From contig NC_012863.1 in NCBI RefSeq assembly GCF_000026945.1, positions 434,001 to 498,000 on the forward strand: a DNA stretch of 64,000 nucleotides. The letters run 5' to 3'. Source of the stretch: Candida dubliniensis CD36 (taxonomy: Eukaryota; Ascomycota; Pichiomycetes; Serinales; Debaryomycetaceae). Positions 27,488-38,895 of the stretch are shown here, one piece after another. The number at the start of each line of letters is the position of its first letter. Position 1 is the first letter of the stretch. The notes under the pieces were generated by a model. It was given only the letters and a program-made list of their open reading frames with translations. It was not told the DNA's origin and searched no databases. Both the position numbers and the translations under genes were made by a program.

Positions 27488-28342
27488 ATGTCATCAGAAT
27501 ACGCCAAATTAGTTGCTAGCCTTTCTAATCAAGATATTTTAAGCAAATGGCCGGAAGTCACCCCATTGAAGAAAATTTCTGGTATTCCAAGATCTGCTGG
27601 ATCTGACAGTAGTGATTCTGATTTATTTGATGGTCATGATGAAGAACAAATTAGATTAATGGAAGAATTATGTATTGTTTTAGATTATGATGACAAGCCA
27701 GTTGGTGCAGGAACAAAAAAATTGTGTCACATAATGGATAATATCAATGCTGGGTTATTACACCGTGCATTTTCTGTGTTTTTGTTTAATGAAGATGGGA
27801 AATTATTATTACAACAAAGAGCTGATGAAAAAATCACTTTTGCAAATATGTGGACAAACACTTGTTGCTCTCATCCTTTATGTGTTCCAAGCGAATTAGG
27901 TGTTGATTCATCATTGGAAGGATCAAAAGATGTGAACGATTTGACCAATGCAGTTAAGGGTGCTAAAGTTGCTGCACAAAGAAAATTGGAGCACGAATTG
28001 GGAATACCATTCTCAGATTGTCCAATAGAAAATTTCACATATTTGACTAGAATCCATTATAAATCAGCAAGTGGTGACGAATCTTCCAAATGGGGAGAAC
28101 ACGAAATTGATTATATATTGATTTTGAAAACTAAAAATGAAATCACTGTTAATGCTAATTATAATGAAGTTAGAGATTTCAAGTATGTCAATGCTGACGA
28201 ATTGAAAGCCATGTTTGAAGATGATTCCTTGGTGTTTACACCATGGTTTAAATTGATTTGCCAATCTTTCTTATTCAAATGGTGGGATAACTTGGACAGT
28301 TTAGATCAATTCAAAGATGAAGAAATTCATCGTTTACTTTGA
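27488..28342 (+). CDS. IDI1: Isopentenyl-diphosphate delta-isomerase
   Basis: A 284-residue Nudix-fold enzyme from the ATG at 27488; the frame is open three codons upstream but without ATG. It converts isopentenyl diphosphate to dimethylallyl diphosphate, the priming step for ergosterol, dolichol and ubiquinone side-chain synthesis. Visible signatures are RAFSVFLFNEDGKLLLQQRA, the catalytic-Cys block NTCCSHPLC, and the Glu-containing WGEHEIDYIL with HYKSAS before it. Length matches yeast Idi1 (288). The divergent promoter has two TCGTATA cores, suggesting sterol-responsive control. Confidence 0.96.
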   Translation: MSSEYAKLVASLSNQDILSKWPEVTPLKKISGIPRSAGSDSSDSDLFDGHDEEQIRLMEELCIVLDYDDKPVGAGTKKLCHIMDNINAGLLHRAFSVFLFNEDGKLLLQQRADEKITFANMWTNTCCSHPLCVPSELGVDSSLEGSKDVNDLTNAVKGAKVAAQRKLEHELGIPFSDCPIENFTYLTRIHYKSASGDESSKWGEHEIDYILILKTKNEITVNANYNEVRDFKYVNADELKAMFEDDSLVFTPWFKLICQSFLFKWWDNLDSLDQFKDEEIHRLL

Positions 28343-28865
28343 GTTTAAGTAGTTACAAGAGATACATTTTCTATACTATTTTTTCTTTTTCTTTTGATGG
28401 TAATTACTAGTTTTCTTCTTTAATACACAGGCATAGTTAAAAACTGAAATAAAGCATTAACATGACCGTTCTGTTTGTTGTAGCAACAAAATTGGCAGCT
28501 GTTGTGTTGCATTTCTGTATCCCTAAAAAAGCTCCTCCTCCACCACTACCACTACCACTACCACAATTCGCTGTGGTTATCAATTCTCAATCAGTAATTG
28601 GTTGTAACCTTTTTTACTGTATGAAGTCAAATATTCAGACTGCCCCGGCGCTTTTCTCTTTTTGACTTCGTTGTACACTTTAACTCGGATCAAAAGTAGT
28701 ATGGCCTCTTCATTTTTTCTTCTGTGGTCGTGAGATGAACAAACAAGAAGGCACATAAAAAATCTGTACAGTCTTCCGAAGATGTAACTTTTTTTTTTGC
28801 CTTATTTAAGAAAAACCACCAAAAACTTGAATTAAATCTTCTTTACAACCCTATAACTAGCAAAA
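28343..28865. other. Intergenic: IDI1 3' region and LAB5 promoter
   Basis: No supported gene. A short plus-strand frame at 28462-28665 is composed of Leu/Pro repeats from CCACTACCA-type sequence and is not credible. A T tract lies at 28790-28798. Confidence 0.5.
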
Positions 28866-30026
28866 ATGATTACAAGAAACTCTATAATTTTGAGAAGACT
28901 ATATCCTACAGCCATTATAAGGACACTAGCTACAGATGCCACCGAATCTACTGTGGTAAAGACGAAAAGAAGAAGAACAATTTTCACCGATGAATTGAAT
29001 AAAGGACCATCATTTGATGATTTCGTCAGTGGGAAAGCCAAAGACATGTTGGAGGATCCATTGGAAACAGCAAGAAAGGATCCAAATGCCAAGTTGCCTA
29101 GTTGGTTAAAAGTTCCTATTCCAAAAGGGAAATCATTTCATAATGTGAAGAAAGATGTACGTGAATTAAAATTAGCCACTGTGTGTGAAGAAGCTAAGTG
29201 TCCCAACATTGGGGAATGTTGGGGTGGTAAGAAATCTGAAGCTACTGCCACAATTATGCTTTTGGGTGATACGTGTACTAGAGGATGTCGATTCTGTTCG
29301 GTAAAGACTAACCGTAAACCGGCTGCCCCAGATCCAATGGAACCAGAAAACACTGCTGAAGCCATTAGTAGATGGGGGTTAGGATATGTTGTTTTAACAA
29401 CAGTTGATAGAGATGATTTAGTTGATGGTGGGGCTAGACATTTGGCAGAAACCGTGCAAAAGATAAAGCAAAAGGCTCCACAGATTCTCGTTGAAGTATT
29501 GGGAGGTGATTTCCGAGGTGATTTATCCATGGTTGAAATATTGGCTAATTCAGGCTTAGATGTGTATGCTCATAATTTGGAAACTGTGGAAGCTTTGACT
29601 CCTCATATTAGAGACCGTCGTGCTACTTACCGTCAATCATTGGCTGTTTTGGAAAGGGCCAAACAAACAAACTCATCTTTGATAACCAAAACTTCGCTAA
29701 TGCTTGGATTTGGTGAAACAGATGACCAAGTGAAGCAAACATTAAGAGATTTACGTGAAATTGGATGTGACGTGGTAACTTTTGGTCAATATATGAGACC
29801 AACAAAAAGACATATGAAGGTTGTTGAGTACATTAAACCAGAAAAATTTGATTATTGGCGTGACACTGCGTTGGATATGGGATTCCTTTATGTTGCAAGT
29901 GGGCCATTAGTCAGATCATCGTATAAAGCAGGTGAGGCTTTTATAGAAAATGTGTTGAAAAAGAGAAAACACAACGTTGGCGAAACACCAAGGTTGGCAC
30001 AAGAAATCAAGCCAAGCATATACTAA
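28866..30026 (+). CDS. LAB5: Lipoyl synthase, mitochondrial
   Basis: A 386-residue radical-SAM enzyme, orthologue of yeast Lip5. The N-terminus ([22 protein letters not shown]) is a mitochondrial presequence. The auxiliary 4Fe-4S cluster motif is [12 protein letters not shown] and the radical-SAM motif is CTRGCRFC, with the conserved [15 protein letters not shown] and [15 protein letters not shown] region. RSSYKAGE near the C-terminus supplies the Ser ligand of the auxiliary cluster. It inserts two sulfurs into octanoyl-lipoyl domains of pyruvate and 2-oxoglutarate dehydrogenases and the glycine cleavage H protein. LAB5 is the C. albicans name as I recall it; LIP5 is the yeast one. Confidence 0.95.
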
Positions 30027-30844
30027 AACTATTCGATTAATAAGAAAGACTGAATATATATATAGCTATCTTCTGGTTGTCCTTAGTGGAGTTGTAGAGT
30101 TATTCTGTTTGTGTCTTAAAAACTGAGACATTATTGATGTTACTAGAATAAAAGGAAAAGAAAAACGTATCACGTGGTTTTTCAAAGATCAATATACGTA
30201 GTTGCTTCTTTTTGCATCACAATTAAACGCGACTAAATGAATTCTGTTTCAAAATCTCGTTTTGTTTTGTTTTGTTTCGGTTCGGTGCATTTTGCGGATT
30301 GTTTTATATTAAATCTTCTTCTTCCATCATCACATCCCCCCCCCTTTGAGAATTGTAATAGCAATCAATTTAAATACTTGAAAAGTGGAAAACCAAAACA
30401 ACATTAATAACAATATTGTTGCAGAAAACTCTTTTCATCGAAGAATCTATAATTTGATATAAGAATTCCTTCTTACATCATCATTCAAGTCCTTGCTTTC
30501 TGTAAGAGTAGAATGAATGAAATTGGTCATTCAATTTGATGACATATTGTGAAACAATAGGTTTACATATTGACAACCTTTCGTATTATTTAAAGCAAAC
30601 TGTTTCTCTTTGTTTTCGGTTACGTTCCCAAAAAAAAAAAAAGCGTTCGATTTTTAGTTTTTTTTTTTTATTCTTTTTAATTTTGTTTCCTATTCTACTT
30701 CTTCTCTCGATCTTGATCTGATCCCGAATCTGGTCGGTGCATAAAAATAGCAACAAAACAAATTCAACAAAATTTAAACTACTATTTCACCAAAAGAAAA
30801 TTGAAAACACTTATTTCTTTCTTTATTGGGGTGGGTTTATTGTA
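30027..30844. other. Intergenic: LAB5 3' region and HOS3 promoter
   Basis: About 820 bases with no ATG-initiated gene. It holds a C8 tract near 30337-30344, GTTTT repeats near 30261-30280, and A/T tracts near 30629-30670. The reading frame of HOS3 stays open upstream to 30737 without an ATG. Confidence 0.5.
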
Positions 30845-32986
30845 ATGTCGACTTCAAGAAATACCCTATCGAATCATGATAATGATAGTGAAGATTCATT
30901 AATTGAAGCATTTGAAACGACATTGAGTATTCGTCCTACAACAACTGAATATGAAGATAATGACATTTCTATAGACCATACCACTTTACCCCATACTACC
31001 ATAAACAGTATAAACTATACAAGGGATGCCAGCATTGTTGATATTGAGGAATTGGAAGAAAATGAACAAATCCTGGAGCAAATCCCCAAATTCAAAACCA
31101 AAAGACGATACAGTTTACTTCCTAAAATCACTGCATTTAAAAAAACTGGTTCTCCGGGATTAGAGGAATATTATAATCAACAGAAACTTGACCCTAAATT
31201 TGATGCTATTTTGAAACCATCAGTATTACTCGATGAATCATTAACTAAATATAATCATGCATTTGACGAATTTTTACGTTCCAACCCACATATTGAAAAG
31301 GAATCACCTAGATTTATTCATGACTCGAATAAAACATTAATTGTACTATCACCATACTCTGCAGAACATGCTTTCGGGAGAAAATGGGTCACTAAATCAT
31401 ATTTATCGACAATTTTCGAACGTCCACAAAGATTATTAGCGAGTTGTATTGGTGTTGCATCAGCGGTATCAATGTTTCCCTTTTATTATAAAGTGACAAA
31501 CTCGACCAAGCGAGGTTCGGTATTTTCATCGCATGTTCGTAAAATTCATGGTCGTAATTGGCCGAAAAAATTGTTTGAATTGTGTCTCGAATCACATGAA
31601 AAATTGAATAATGACGAATTGGAAGTACCAGAAGATTGGAATGTTGGAGATATTTACTTGACTCCCAAAACTATAAACGCTATAGAAGGAGTGATTGGAA
31701 CCATTGAAACCGCCATTGATTCTTTATTTCTGAAAAGAAAGAAAGAGAATCACAATCTTGCATTTGTTGTCATTAGACCACCAGGGCATCATAGTCATGC
31801 TTGTTTACCTAGTGGGTTTTGTTTATTGAATAATGTTCAAATAGGTATAGAATATGCATTTGAACAATATGGCGTAACTCATTGTGCCATTTTAGATATT
31901 GATTTGCATCATGGTGATGGATCACAAGATATATGTTGGGAACGAGCAGGGTTTACTGGAGATTATGGTCAACAAGAAGAAGATGAAATAGTTGATCCTA
32001 AATTGAATCCACGTGATGATTATGGGAAAAGATTTGCTACTTATCCTAAAGTTGGCTATTTTTCAATCCATGATATCAAATCATATCCCACTGAAATTGG
32101 TTATGCAACAAAGGAGAATATTAAAAATGCGTCTACTTGTATTATGGATCATGATCTCAATATATGGAATGTCCATTTGCAAGAATGGAGCAATGAAGAT
32201 GAATTTTATAAACATTATCAAACCAAATACGTTGCGATATTGAATAGAGCTAATCAATTTTTAAACAGTGCCAAAAAGCAATATGAACAAGAATATGAAG
32301 AATATATTGAGAATTTGGGTAAATATAACAAATACTTGTTGAAACCACATTTGTTTAATCTGCCATTAACTAAGCCAACACCACCTCCTCCTTTTAAACC
32401 TTTGATTGCCATTAGTGCTGGGTTTGATGCATCACAATATGAAAACCCTCAAATGCAACGACATGGGATCAATGTCCCCACGTCATTTTATTCAACATTC
32501 ACTAAAGATGTAGTTAAATTAGCCAAAATTCATACCAATGGCAAAGTATTATCATTTTTAGAAGGTGGATATTCGGACGGTGCTCTTTCAACAGGTATAT
32601 TTTCACATTTAATTGGATTAAATAATGATGATGAATTTTTATGGAATCATTCCTGGGGATCACAACAAGTTATGAAAGAATTAGTTAAAGGATGTAAAAA
32701 AAATTGGACCCCATATAAAAAACCACAAAGTGATATAACAATTTGGGCCAATGAAGTAATTAAATTGGGTAGAGCCATGATGCCCAATGCGATATTACCG
32801 ACAAATTATGTTTATGATGATCAAACTAAACAACTGAATAGGCCAATGAATAAAATGGTGAAAGAATTGATGGATTCCAGAGGAAAAGCAGTTGAAGTGG
32901 ATAGTCCAATAAGAAAAGACCCTGAAGATGACAGGAAAGTTATGAGACACACACGGTCATATTACAAGAAAGTATCCAATATATAG
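30845..32986 (+). CDS. HOS3: Hos3-type histone/protein deacetylase
   Basis: From the ATG at 30845 the protein is 713 residues, close to yeast Hos3 (697). The N-terminal 120 residues are acidic and polar. The class II-like deacetylase domain (about 150-640) has RPQRLLASCIGVASA, the catalytic His pair 315/316 in RPPGHHSHACLPSGFCLLNN, the zinc-binding DIDLHHGDG, and SAGFDASQYE. Zinc ligands Asp and His of LDIDLHH are intact, so it should be active. Yeast Hos3 is a trichostatin-resistant homodimer that localises to the bud neck and daughter-side nuclear pores. A charged Lys-rich tail follows. In-frame CTG codons (for example in EQILEQ) would be serine here. Confidence 0.92.
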   Translation: MSTSRNTLSNHDNDSEDSLIEAFETTLSIRPTTTEYEDNDISIDHTTLPHTTINSINYTRDASIVDIEELEENEQILEQIPKFKTKRRYSLLPKITAFKKTGSPGLEEYYNQQKLDPKFDAILKPSVLLDESLTKYNHAFDEFLRSNPHIEKESPRFIHDSNKTLIVLSPYSAEHAFGRKWVTKSYLSTIFERPQRLLASCIGVASAVSMFPFYYKVTNSTKRGSVFSSHVRKIHGRNWPKKLFELCLESHEKLNNDELEVPEDWNVGDIYLTPKTINAIEGVIGTIETAIDSLFLKRKKENHNLAFVVIRPPGHHSHACLPSGFCLLNNVQIGIEYAFEQYGVTHCAILDIDLHHGDGSQDICWERAGFTGDYGQQEEDEIVDPKLNPRDDYGKRFATYPKVGYFSIHDIKSYPTEIGYATKENIKNASTCIMDHDLNIWNVHLQEWSNEDEFYKHYQTKYVAILNRANQFLNSAKKQYEQEYEEYIENLGKYNKYLLKPHLFNLPLTKPTPPPPFKPLIAISAGFDASQYENPQMQRHGINVPTSFYSTFTKDVVKLAKIHTNGKVLSFLEGGYSDGALSTGIFSHLIGLNNDDEFLWNHSWGSQQVMKELVKGCKKNWTPYKKPQSDITIWANEVIKLGRAMMPNAILPTNYVYDDQTKQLNRPMNKMVKELMDSRGKAVEVDSPIRKDPEDDRKVMRHTRSYYKKVSNI

Positions 32987-34515
32987 AGTATATTAGAACC
33001 TCGAATGTATATATAGAAGTATTTTTGATTAGAATGTAAAACGAAAAACAACAAATGAATATATCAAAAAAGAGAATTACTGTAAAGAGATGTAATAATT
33101 GTAGGTGATCGTGGATTGGTAGCAACTGATAGATCAATCTCGTAGTTGATCACCACCATCTGTTTTGAATTGGGCTGGTTGGAATTTAAGAAATGGTACA
33201 GCATGAGATAACACACGCCATATAATAATAGTATGATATGTTATTTGTTGTTGTTCCTAACAATTAGTTGGTTTTTGTCCAAATCTAGATGGAAGCTAAC
33301 CAATTTCAAATAGAATATTTCCTAATTTGTGTAATTATAGTTATTTTGTGGAGTAGTAGTAATTAATTAATAATAGAAGAAAAAGAATCCTGTGTTGATA
33401 GGTTCCAGGAGATCTTTACTCTTAACACACATATTTGAAAATGAATCTTGGGCAGTCATATGCGTATTGAGACCAGACCAGACTAAATCAATTTTGTTCC
33501 AACATATATATATGGCCACTTGTTGTTGTTGTTGTTGATGTTATATAATTTAGTTTTGTATTGGATTATTTAAATTTAAATCCATATTATTTTTTACTAT
33601 CGTAGGTGTTATTTCCCCCCCCCCCCCCACACGCATAACAATAGCACAGGACTAAATTAAATTATCTAATGTGAATTTCTAAACGAGGACGATTATATGA
33701 ACAATTGGATTCTAACTATTTGGATAAAGTAAATAGTAACAATAGTAGTAGTATATTAATTATATACGGTAATTAAAAACTAATTAAATTGGAGAAAACA
33801 ATACTGATTATACAAAAAATGAAGTATTTTGTTTCCATTTGACTTTCATTGAACCTTAAAGATAATTAGTAAATAATAATTCAAGGGAAACTCTGTTAAA
33901 ACAAAAAAAAATTGTATATATTATTACTGAAAGTTGATGATGTGACTTGTTATTAAAATGTGTAATATATTTCTGTATATATTGACTGTGCTGGTCTATA
34001 TAGAAATAATAATAGCAGCAACCAAGATAATAAAACTGATACGTAATAATATATTATTCTTATTAGTGACTGAAAGAGAGTATAAAACAATTGGCGTGGA
34101 TATGCTCAAAAAAAAAAAGAAGAGAGAACTTTAAAAAAAAAAAAGAAAACACGACTTTCCTTAAAAGGTTCAAATTCCAATACAATTTTTCATCTACAAC
34201 TAGAATCCACCATTACAACTCAAATTCCTTTTGGTATTCTCTATTTTTTCATACTGGAACTGGTATATATGGATATATCTATATATATATATATATATAT
34301 TATCATAAACAAATTACGAGGGAAGAAAAAATAAATAAAGCATTATATTAAAACAGTTTAGTATTTCATACATATTTATCTATTATAAGTTAGAGATTTA
34401 CAGAAAACTTTCATCAAACTACCACCACTACAGGGAATTTATTTTATTTATTTATTTGTTTTGTTTTGTTTTGTTTGACTAATATTTCCAGGAAACATTA
34501 CAAGTTATTGATGCC
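32987..34515. other. Intergenic: HOS3 3' region and long BEM3 promoter
   Basis: About 1.5 kb without a supported gene. It has a C14 tract at 33615-33628, an AT run at 34273-34291 and TTTA/TTTTG repeats at 34440-34475. A short frame at 34091-34351 is made from A/T-rich repeats and is rejected. Confidence 0.6.
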
Positions 34516-34522
34516 ATGTTGA
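34511..34522 (+). promoter_or_regulatory. Overlapping mini-uORF at the BEM3 start
   Basis: ATG CCA TGT TGA lies in the frame that overlaps the BEM3 start codon at 34516. Scanning ribosomes would meet this ATG five bases before the true start, terminate within 9 bases and could reinitiate. It matters only if transcripts begin upstream of it, which is not shown. Confidence 0.35.
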
Positions 34523-37500
34523 AACCAACTACATTAACGGCAAGGTCTATCTCCCAAAACTCTCGTCATGAATACACAAGTTCAGATTCAAAATTTGAAC
34601 GATCGGAATTAAGTGACGCTCAATATATTGACCAATTATTATTGGAGAATCAAGAGTTGAAAGCATTAGTTGATCGACAAAAGAAAATTATTGAAAAATT
34701 AAATAATCAACTCAAGTCATCTAATGGTAGTAAGTTGACATTAGATTCGATCAACAATAGAACACCACCACTATCACAAAAATCATCAGTTGACAATGCA
34801 GAGCCAGAACCAGAACCAGAGCCTGTGTCTCAGGCATCCACTGCAACTGAAGTTAGTTTTAAACGCGTATCAGGTGCATTGTCTCCAACTTTAGTAACAA
34901 TACCAAAATCACCACAACGATCCATCAGCAATAACAGTATCCAGTCGTCACCAACTAAACAGACACTTTCTGTGCAAAAGCAATTGTTCGATGAGAATAT
35001 TACGGGTGCTCCTGCTAACTCTGTGCCACAAGAGGTACCATTAAGATCATCTAGAAGAAGACGTAACTCTAATGACACCAAATCTTCCGATAAGAAAGCT
35101 TCATATATTTCCCTTGAATCATCTACTCCATCACAAATTCCTAATTCAGATTCTAATGGAAGCACTTTGTCATCGTCATTTCAAACAAACGGTGTTGGAA
35201 GAGCAAGTGAGTTTGCATCTATTAAATCACCTGATTTGGAAGTTGACATGGGTAATACACTGAAGAATGATACTATGAATAACACTTTTGATAGTAAAGC
35301 GGGGGTGGATACAACTATAGGAACAGTTGATTCAATTGATTCTGGTAAGATTAATGAAACAGGGGAAAGTAAATTCAGTACAATGGAAAGTACGAAATCA
35401 CAACTGGATGTTTCTGGTTCTAGTATTGGTACTACTACTGGCACTAGTACTGTTGGTGGTACTGCATCAAGTGGGGTATCAAAAATATATTCTCAAAGTA
35501 AAGGTATTGCTAGAAGTAGTAGTAGTGTGGGTTCTACCTATAAATCCTCGCGAATTAAACCACCAAATTTGCAAACAAAGCCTAATAACAATAGTGCTGT
35601 TGACCTAGCACCTCCTACATCGTTGAAAACAGCAGCATCTAATATTAGTTCGCCGGTCGAGCTTAAGTCACCTTCATCGCAATATGATACCAGTCCACAA
35701 ATACAAAGTGATACCAATATCAAGTCTCAATTAGCACCTCCATATGAAATGCTGACATCTAATAATGAACAGATTCCTCCTGTACCGCCACCAAAATCAA
35801 ACTCAAACTCTAAACCACACCCAACTTTGAATTTACTGAATCAATCAAGCAGACTGGCTGGTGATTCTTATCAATTAACAACAGTTTATGATAGTCCAGC
35901 TACACCCCGACCAACAGTTCGAACTCCAACTACCTCATCATATAACATTAATAGTGCACCACAAACTCCTGGGTCCAGTTTCAATGTTTTACACACCCCG
36001 AAAACAGATATGGATGAATCATCATTGTTTATTAAACCAGATGAATTTCATACAATATTTATTTCAGTTATTAGTACCATTCATGTTGATCTAATGAACC
36101 AAACCCTGAAAAAAAGTGACGATCCAAACGTTACTATTACAATCAATGATCGAGAAACAAATAAAGAAATGTGGAAAATACGTAAAACTTTTTCCCAATT
36201 GGTTACGTTTGATTCAGAAATACGGCCAATTGTAGAATATTTTGGGTTACCTCCGTTACCAGATAAACAATTATTTTGCAGTTCGACTCCAGCAAAAATT
36301 GAAATCAGAAAATTGGCGTTACAGAATTATTTCAATTCGATATTTGTCATGCCACATATCCCACGTATGGTCTTATATTATATTTGTCGATTTTTATCAT
36401 TAGATTTTGTTAATCCTTTAGATGATTTTAAAAGTGGGGCTAGAAAGGAAGGTTTCCTTGTACGTCGTTATAAAGGTTTAGGTGCAACTTGGAAAATACG
36501 TTGGTGTCAAGTTGATGGTCCTTATATGGAAATATATGAAAACCCTGGTGGACCGGTATTGGAACAAATCCAATTATCTGGTGCTCAGATTGGAAGACAA
36601 TCGTCAGATGCCGTTGCTGAAGATAAAGGATATCGACATGCGTTTTTAATTATGGAATCACTGAAATCTTCTAAATTACATTCTTCAGTCCCTAAACATT
36701 TCTTTTGTGCGGAATCTGATGATGAAAGAGATGACTGGGTCACAGCATTAATTGAATTTACTGAGGATGCATCAGAATCAGTGGAAAATTCACCTCAACA
36801 ACAATATGACAGATCCAATGCCTATGATTCATTGAGTACTCCAAATACAAGGTATGATCATGCCAATGATGATTTGAAACCAGGTAGTCTGAATATATTT
36901 GCCACTCCAGCATCTATAGCGGCTTCAGTCGCTGATCTGTTGTCAACATATACAATGGGTGTTGTAGATGATCAATCCCAAAAGAAAATCAAGAAGAGAA
37001 GTTATTTCCCTTTTAGAACAAAGACTAATTCATCCAATGATGATTCAGAAGATCAACAAGGTCAACATCTTCAACCAGATGATAATCATCTTCTGTTACC
37101 AACTACAGCAATGACAAATAGTCAAAATATATATTTGCAACAACAACAACATCAACAACAACCATCTGGGTTTGCAAATGGACAACCACCACCACCATTA
37201 TCCACAGCAGTTACTTCTTCTTCTTCGGGATATCCAAGATCAGAAGATAATATGCAACAATATTTAAGTCAAATGAAACTTGATGAAGATTCTGCCAAAA
37301 AAATATTTGGTAGTGAATTAGAAATTGCTTTTGAATTATCTAATCATGAATTTATGGGGAAGAAAATCCCTAGTGTATGTTATCGATGTTTAGATTTTTT
37401 AATGAAAACTGGAGCTATTTATGAAGAAGGAATATTTCGATTATCTGGATCAGCATCTAGTATTCGACAATTAAAAGATCAATTTAATACTCGATATGAT

Positions 37501-37914
37501 GTTGATTTATTTCAATCTTCATTAAAACCAGATATTCATACAGTTTCGGGGCTTTTCAAAAGTTATCTTCGAGAAATGCCTACTCCTATAATTGGTGGTA
37601 ATGCAGTAAATCATTTAAGTGCTTTAGTTTCACATAATACTTATCAACAACAACAACAATCAATGGGAGGGATGTCGAATTCAAATTTGGCACGTATATT
37701 TAGAGATTATTTTAATGATGTTAATAATGTTGATAAAATTCATTATGATTTATCATATTTGGTGTTTAGTTTTTTGAGACAAATTATTCAACAAAGTGAT
37801 ATTAATCGAATGACATTGAAGAATGTGGGGATTATATTTGAACCAACTTTGAATATTAATGTTGAAGTTCTTTCGATATTTTTGGTTGAATTTGACACTA
37901 TATTTGGTGTATAG
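34516..37914 (+). CDS. BEM3: Bem3, RhoGAP for Cdc42 with PX and PH domains
   Basis: A 1132-residue protein. A coiled coil (about 30-65) is followed by a long Ser/Thr-rich disordered region with many Ser-Pro/Thr-Pro sites (about 70-500). A PX domain (about 504-630, with RKTFSQLVTFDSEIRP and PPLPDKQLF) and a PH domain (about 640-752, EGFLVRRYKGLG and FFCAESDDERDDW) follow. The RhoGAP domain (about 930-1130) has the arginine finger in GIFRLSGS. Yeast Bem3 stimulates GTP hydrolysis by Cdc42 at sites of polarised growth, with PX and PH binding phosphoinositides and recruiting it there. It ends at the end of the GAP domain, as yeast Bem3 does. A tiny out-of-frame upstream ATG overlaps the start. 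Confidence 0.95.
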   Translation: MLKPTTLTARSISQNSRHEYTSSDSKFERSELSDAQYIDQLLLENQELKALVDRQKKIIEKLNNQLKSSNGSKLTLDSINNRTPPLSQKSSVDNAEPEPEPEPVSQASTATEVSFKRVSGALSPTLVTIPKSPQRSISNNSIQSSPTKQTLSVQKQLFDENITGAPANSVPQEVPLRSSRRRRNSNDTKSSDKKASYISLESSTPSQIPNSDSNGSTLSSSFQTNGVGRASEFASIKSPDLEVDMGNTLKNDTMNNTFDSKAGVDTTIGTVDSIDSGKINETGESKFSTMESTKSQLDVSGSSIGTTTGTSTVGGTASSGVSKIYSQSKGIARSSSSVGSTYKSSRIKPPNLQTKPNNNSAVDLAPPTSLKTAASNISSPVELKSPSSQYDTSPQIQSDTNIKSQLAPPYEMLTSNNEQIPPVPPPKSNSNSKPHPTLNLLNQSSRLAGDSYQLTTVYDSPATPRPTVRTPTTSSYNINSAPQTPGSSFNVLHTPKTDMDESSLFIKPDEFHTIFISVISTIHVDLMNQTLKKSDDPNVTITINDRETNKEMWKIRKTFSQLVTFDSEIRPIVEYFGLPPLPDKQLFCSSTPAKIEIRKLALQNYFNSIFVMPHIPRMVLYYICRFLSLDFVNPLDDFKSGARKEGFLVRRYKGLGATWKIRWCQVDGPYMEIYENPGGPVLEQIQLSGAQIGRQSSDAVAEDKGYRHAFLIMESLKSSKLHSSVPKHFFCAESDDERDDWVTALIEFTEDASESVENSPQQQYDRSNAYDSLSTPNTRYDHANDDLKPGSLNIFATPASIAASVADLLSTYTMGVVDDQSQKKIKKRSYFPFRTKTNSSNDDSEDQQGQHLQPDDNHLLLPTTAMTNSQNIYLQQQQHQQQPSGFANGQPPPPLSTAVTSSSSGYPRSEDNMQQYLSQMKLDEDSAKKIFGSELEIAFELSNHEFMGKKIPSVCYRCLDFLMKTGAIYEEGIFRLSGSASSIRQLKDQFNTRYDVDLFQSSLKPDIHTVSGLFKSYLREMPTPIIGGNAVNHLSALVSHNTYQQQQQSMGGMSNSNLARIFRDYFNDVNNVDKIHYDLSYLVFSFLRQIIQQSDINRMTLKNVGIIFEPTLNINVEVLSIFLVEFDTIFGV

Positions 37915-38169
37915 ATTGAATTAAATTAAATTAATAAAATTATATAAAAATACATTCAATATCGTTGGAATTTCCCTTGTAAATTCAAGAAGAGAAAAAG
38001 TCATTACATTAGTTACAACTTTTTTCATATAATATATATTTGGTTTAAATAAACATACATTAGATTTATATTTTTCTTCCAAGATTACTAACAAGACCAG
38101 TCAGTCAGTTTTGAATTTGATTTGCTCTATTTATAACTTATTCTTGGATGGCGGTGACAGCCCATCTAT

Positions 38170-38895
38170 TCATTGAGTCAAACCAATGACACCACAAGCT
38201 GGTCTAGCACCAGCATGACCAGTGGTTTTAGAATCTTCAAATCCACCTTTACCATAATCATCAGTACCAGCATGAACAACAACGGTTCTACCTAAAACAG
38301 AATCTTTACCAATCAATTTGATCAATAAATCTTGTTTAGTACCTTTAGCAACACCATTGGCATCGGTAGAAATATTACCTAAATCACCAACGTGTCTGTC
38401 ATCATCTTCTGGAGCACCATGTTGTTTACCAAATGGATTGAAATGAGGACCAGCAGAAGTACAACCATTGGTATTATCACCAAATTGATGAATATGGAAT
38501 CCTCTCAAGGCATTTGGATCATTACCTTCAATTTCCCAAGAAATTGTGGTTGGTGCGGATTCGGATTCTTGTTCAAAACGAACAATACCTTGGACTTTAG
38601 AATCACCTCTGACAACAGCGACTAAACGAAAAGGTTAATATGTTAATATCATTGAACTTGATATCTTTATCAATCTAATTGTTGCAAACTTATGCTTGTT
38701 TCTTCTTTTTTGAATTATTTTATTTTTTTAAAAGAGTTTACAATTATGAGCAAATTTGAAATTACTTCAATTGGTAATTGGAAATTCACTCTTTTGCTGG
38801 GGGGAGATCGGGACCTAGTTGATAATTTCTTTTGCAACCATTAGAATATACTTATTATTATCAATTGCATTGAATTACATACCAGCTTTAACCAT
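38170..38895 (-). CDS. SOD1: Cu,Zn superoxide dismutase, cytosolic, two exons
   Basis: Exon 1 is only 13 bases (38895-38883, ATGGTTAAAGCTG). The intron 38622-38882 (261 nt) begins GTATGT and ends TTTAG, and exon 2 is 38621-38170. Spliced, it encodes 154 residues starting MVKAVAVVRGD. Copper and zinc ligands are visible in [29 protein letters not shown] and [12 protein letters not shown], with the disulfide cysteines in [10 protein letters not shown] and PACGVIG. It detoxifies superoxide in cytosol and intermembrane space and needs the Ccs1 chaperone. Length and motifs match the known C. albicans Sod1. Confidence 0.96.

Noticed and set aside
30737..30844. Upstream extension of HOS3 by 36 residues
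   Set aside because: It would need a GTG start; the first in-frame ATG is at 30845 and the downstream residues are those expected of the family N-terminus.
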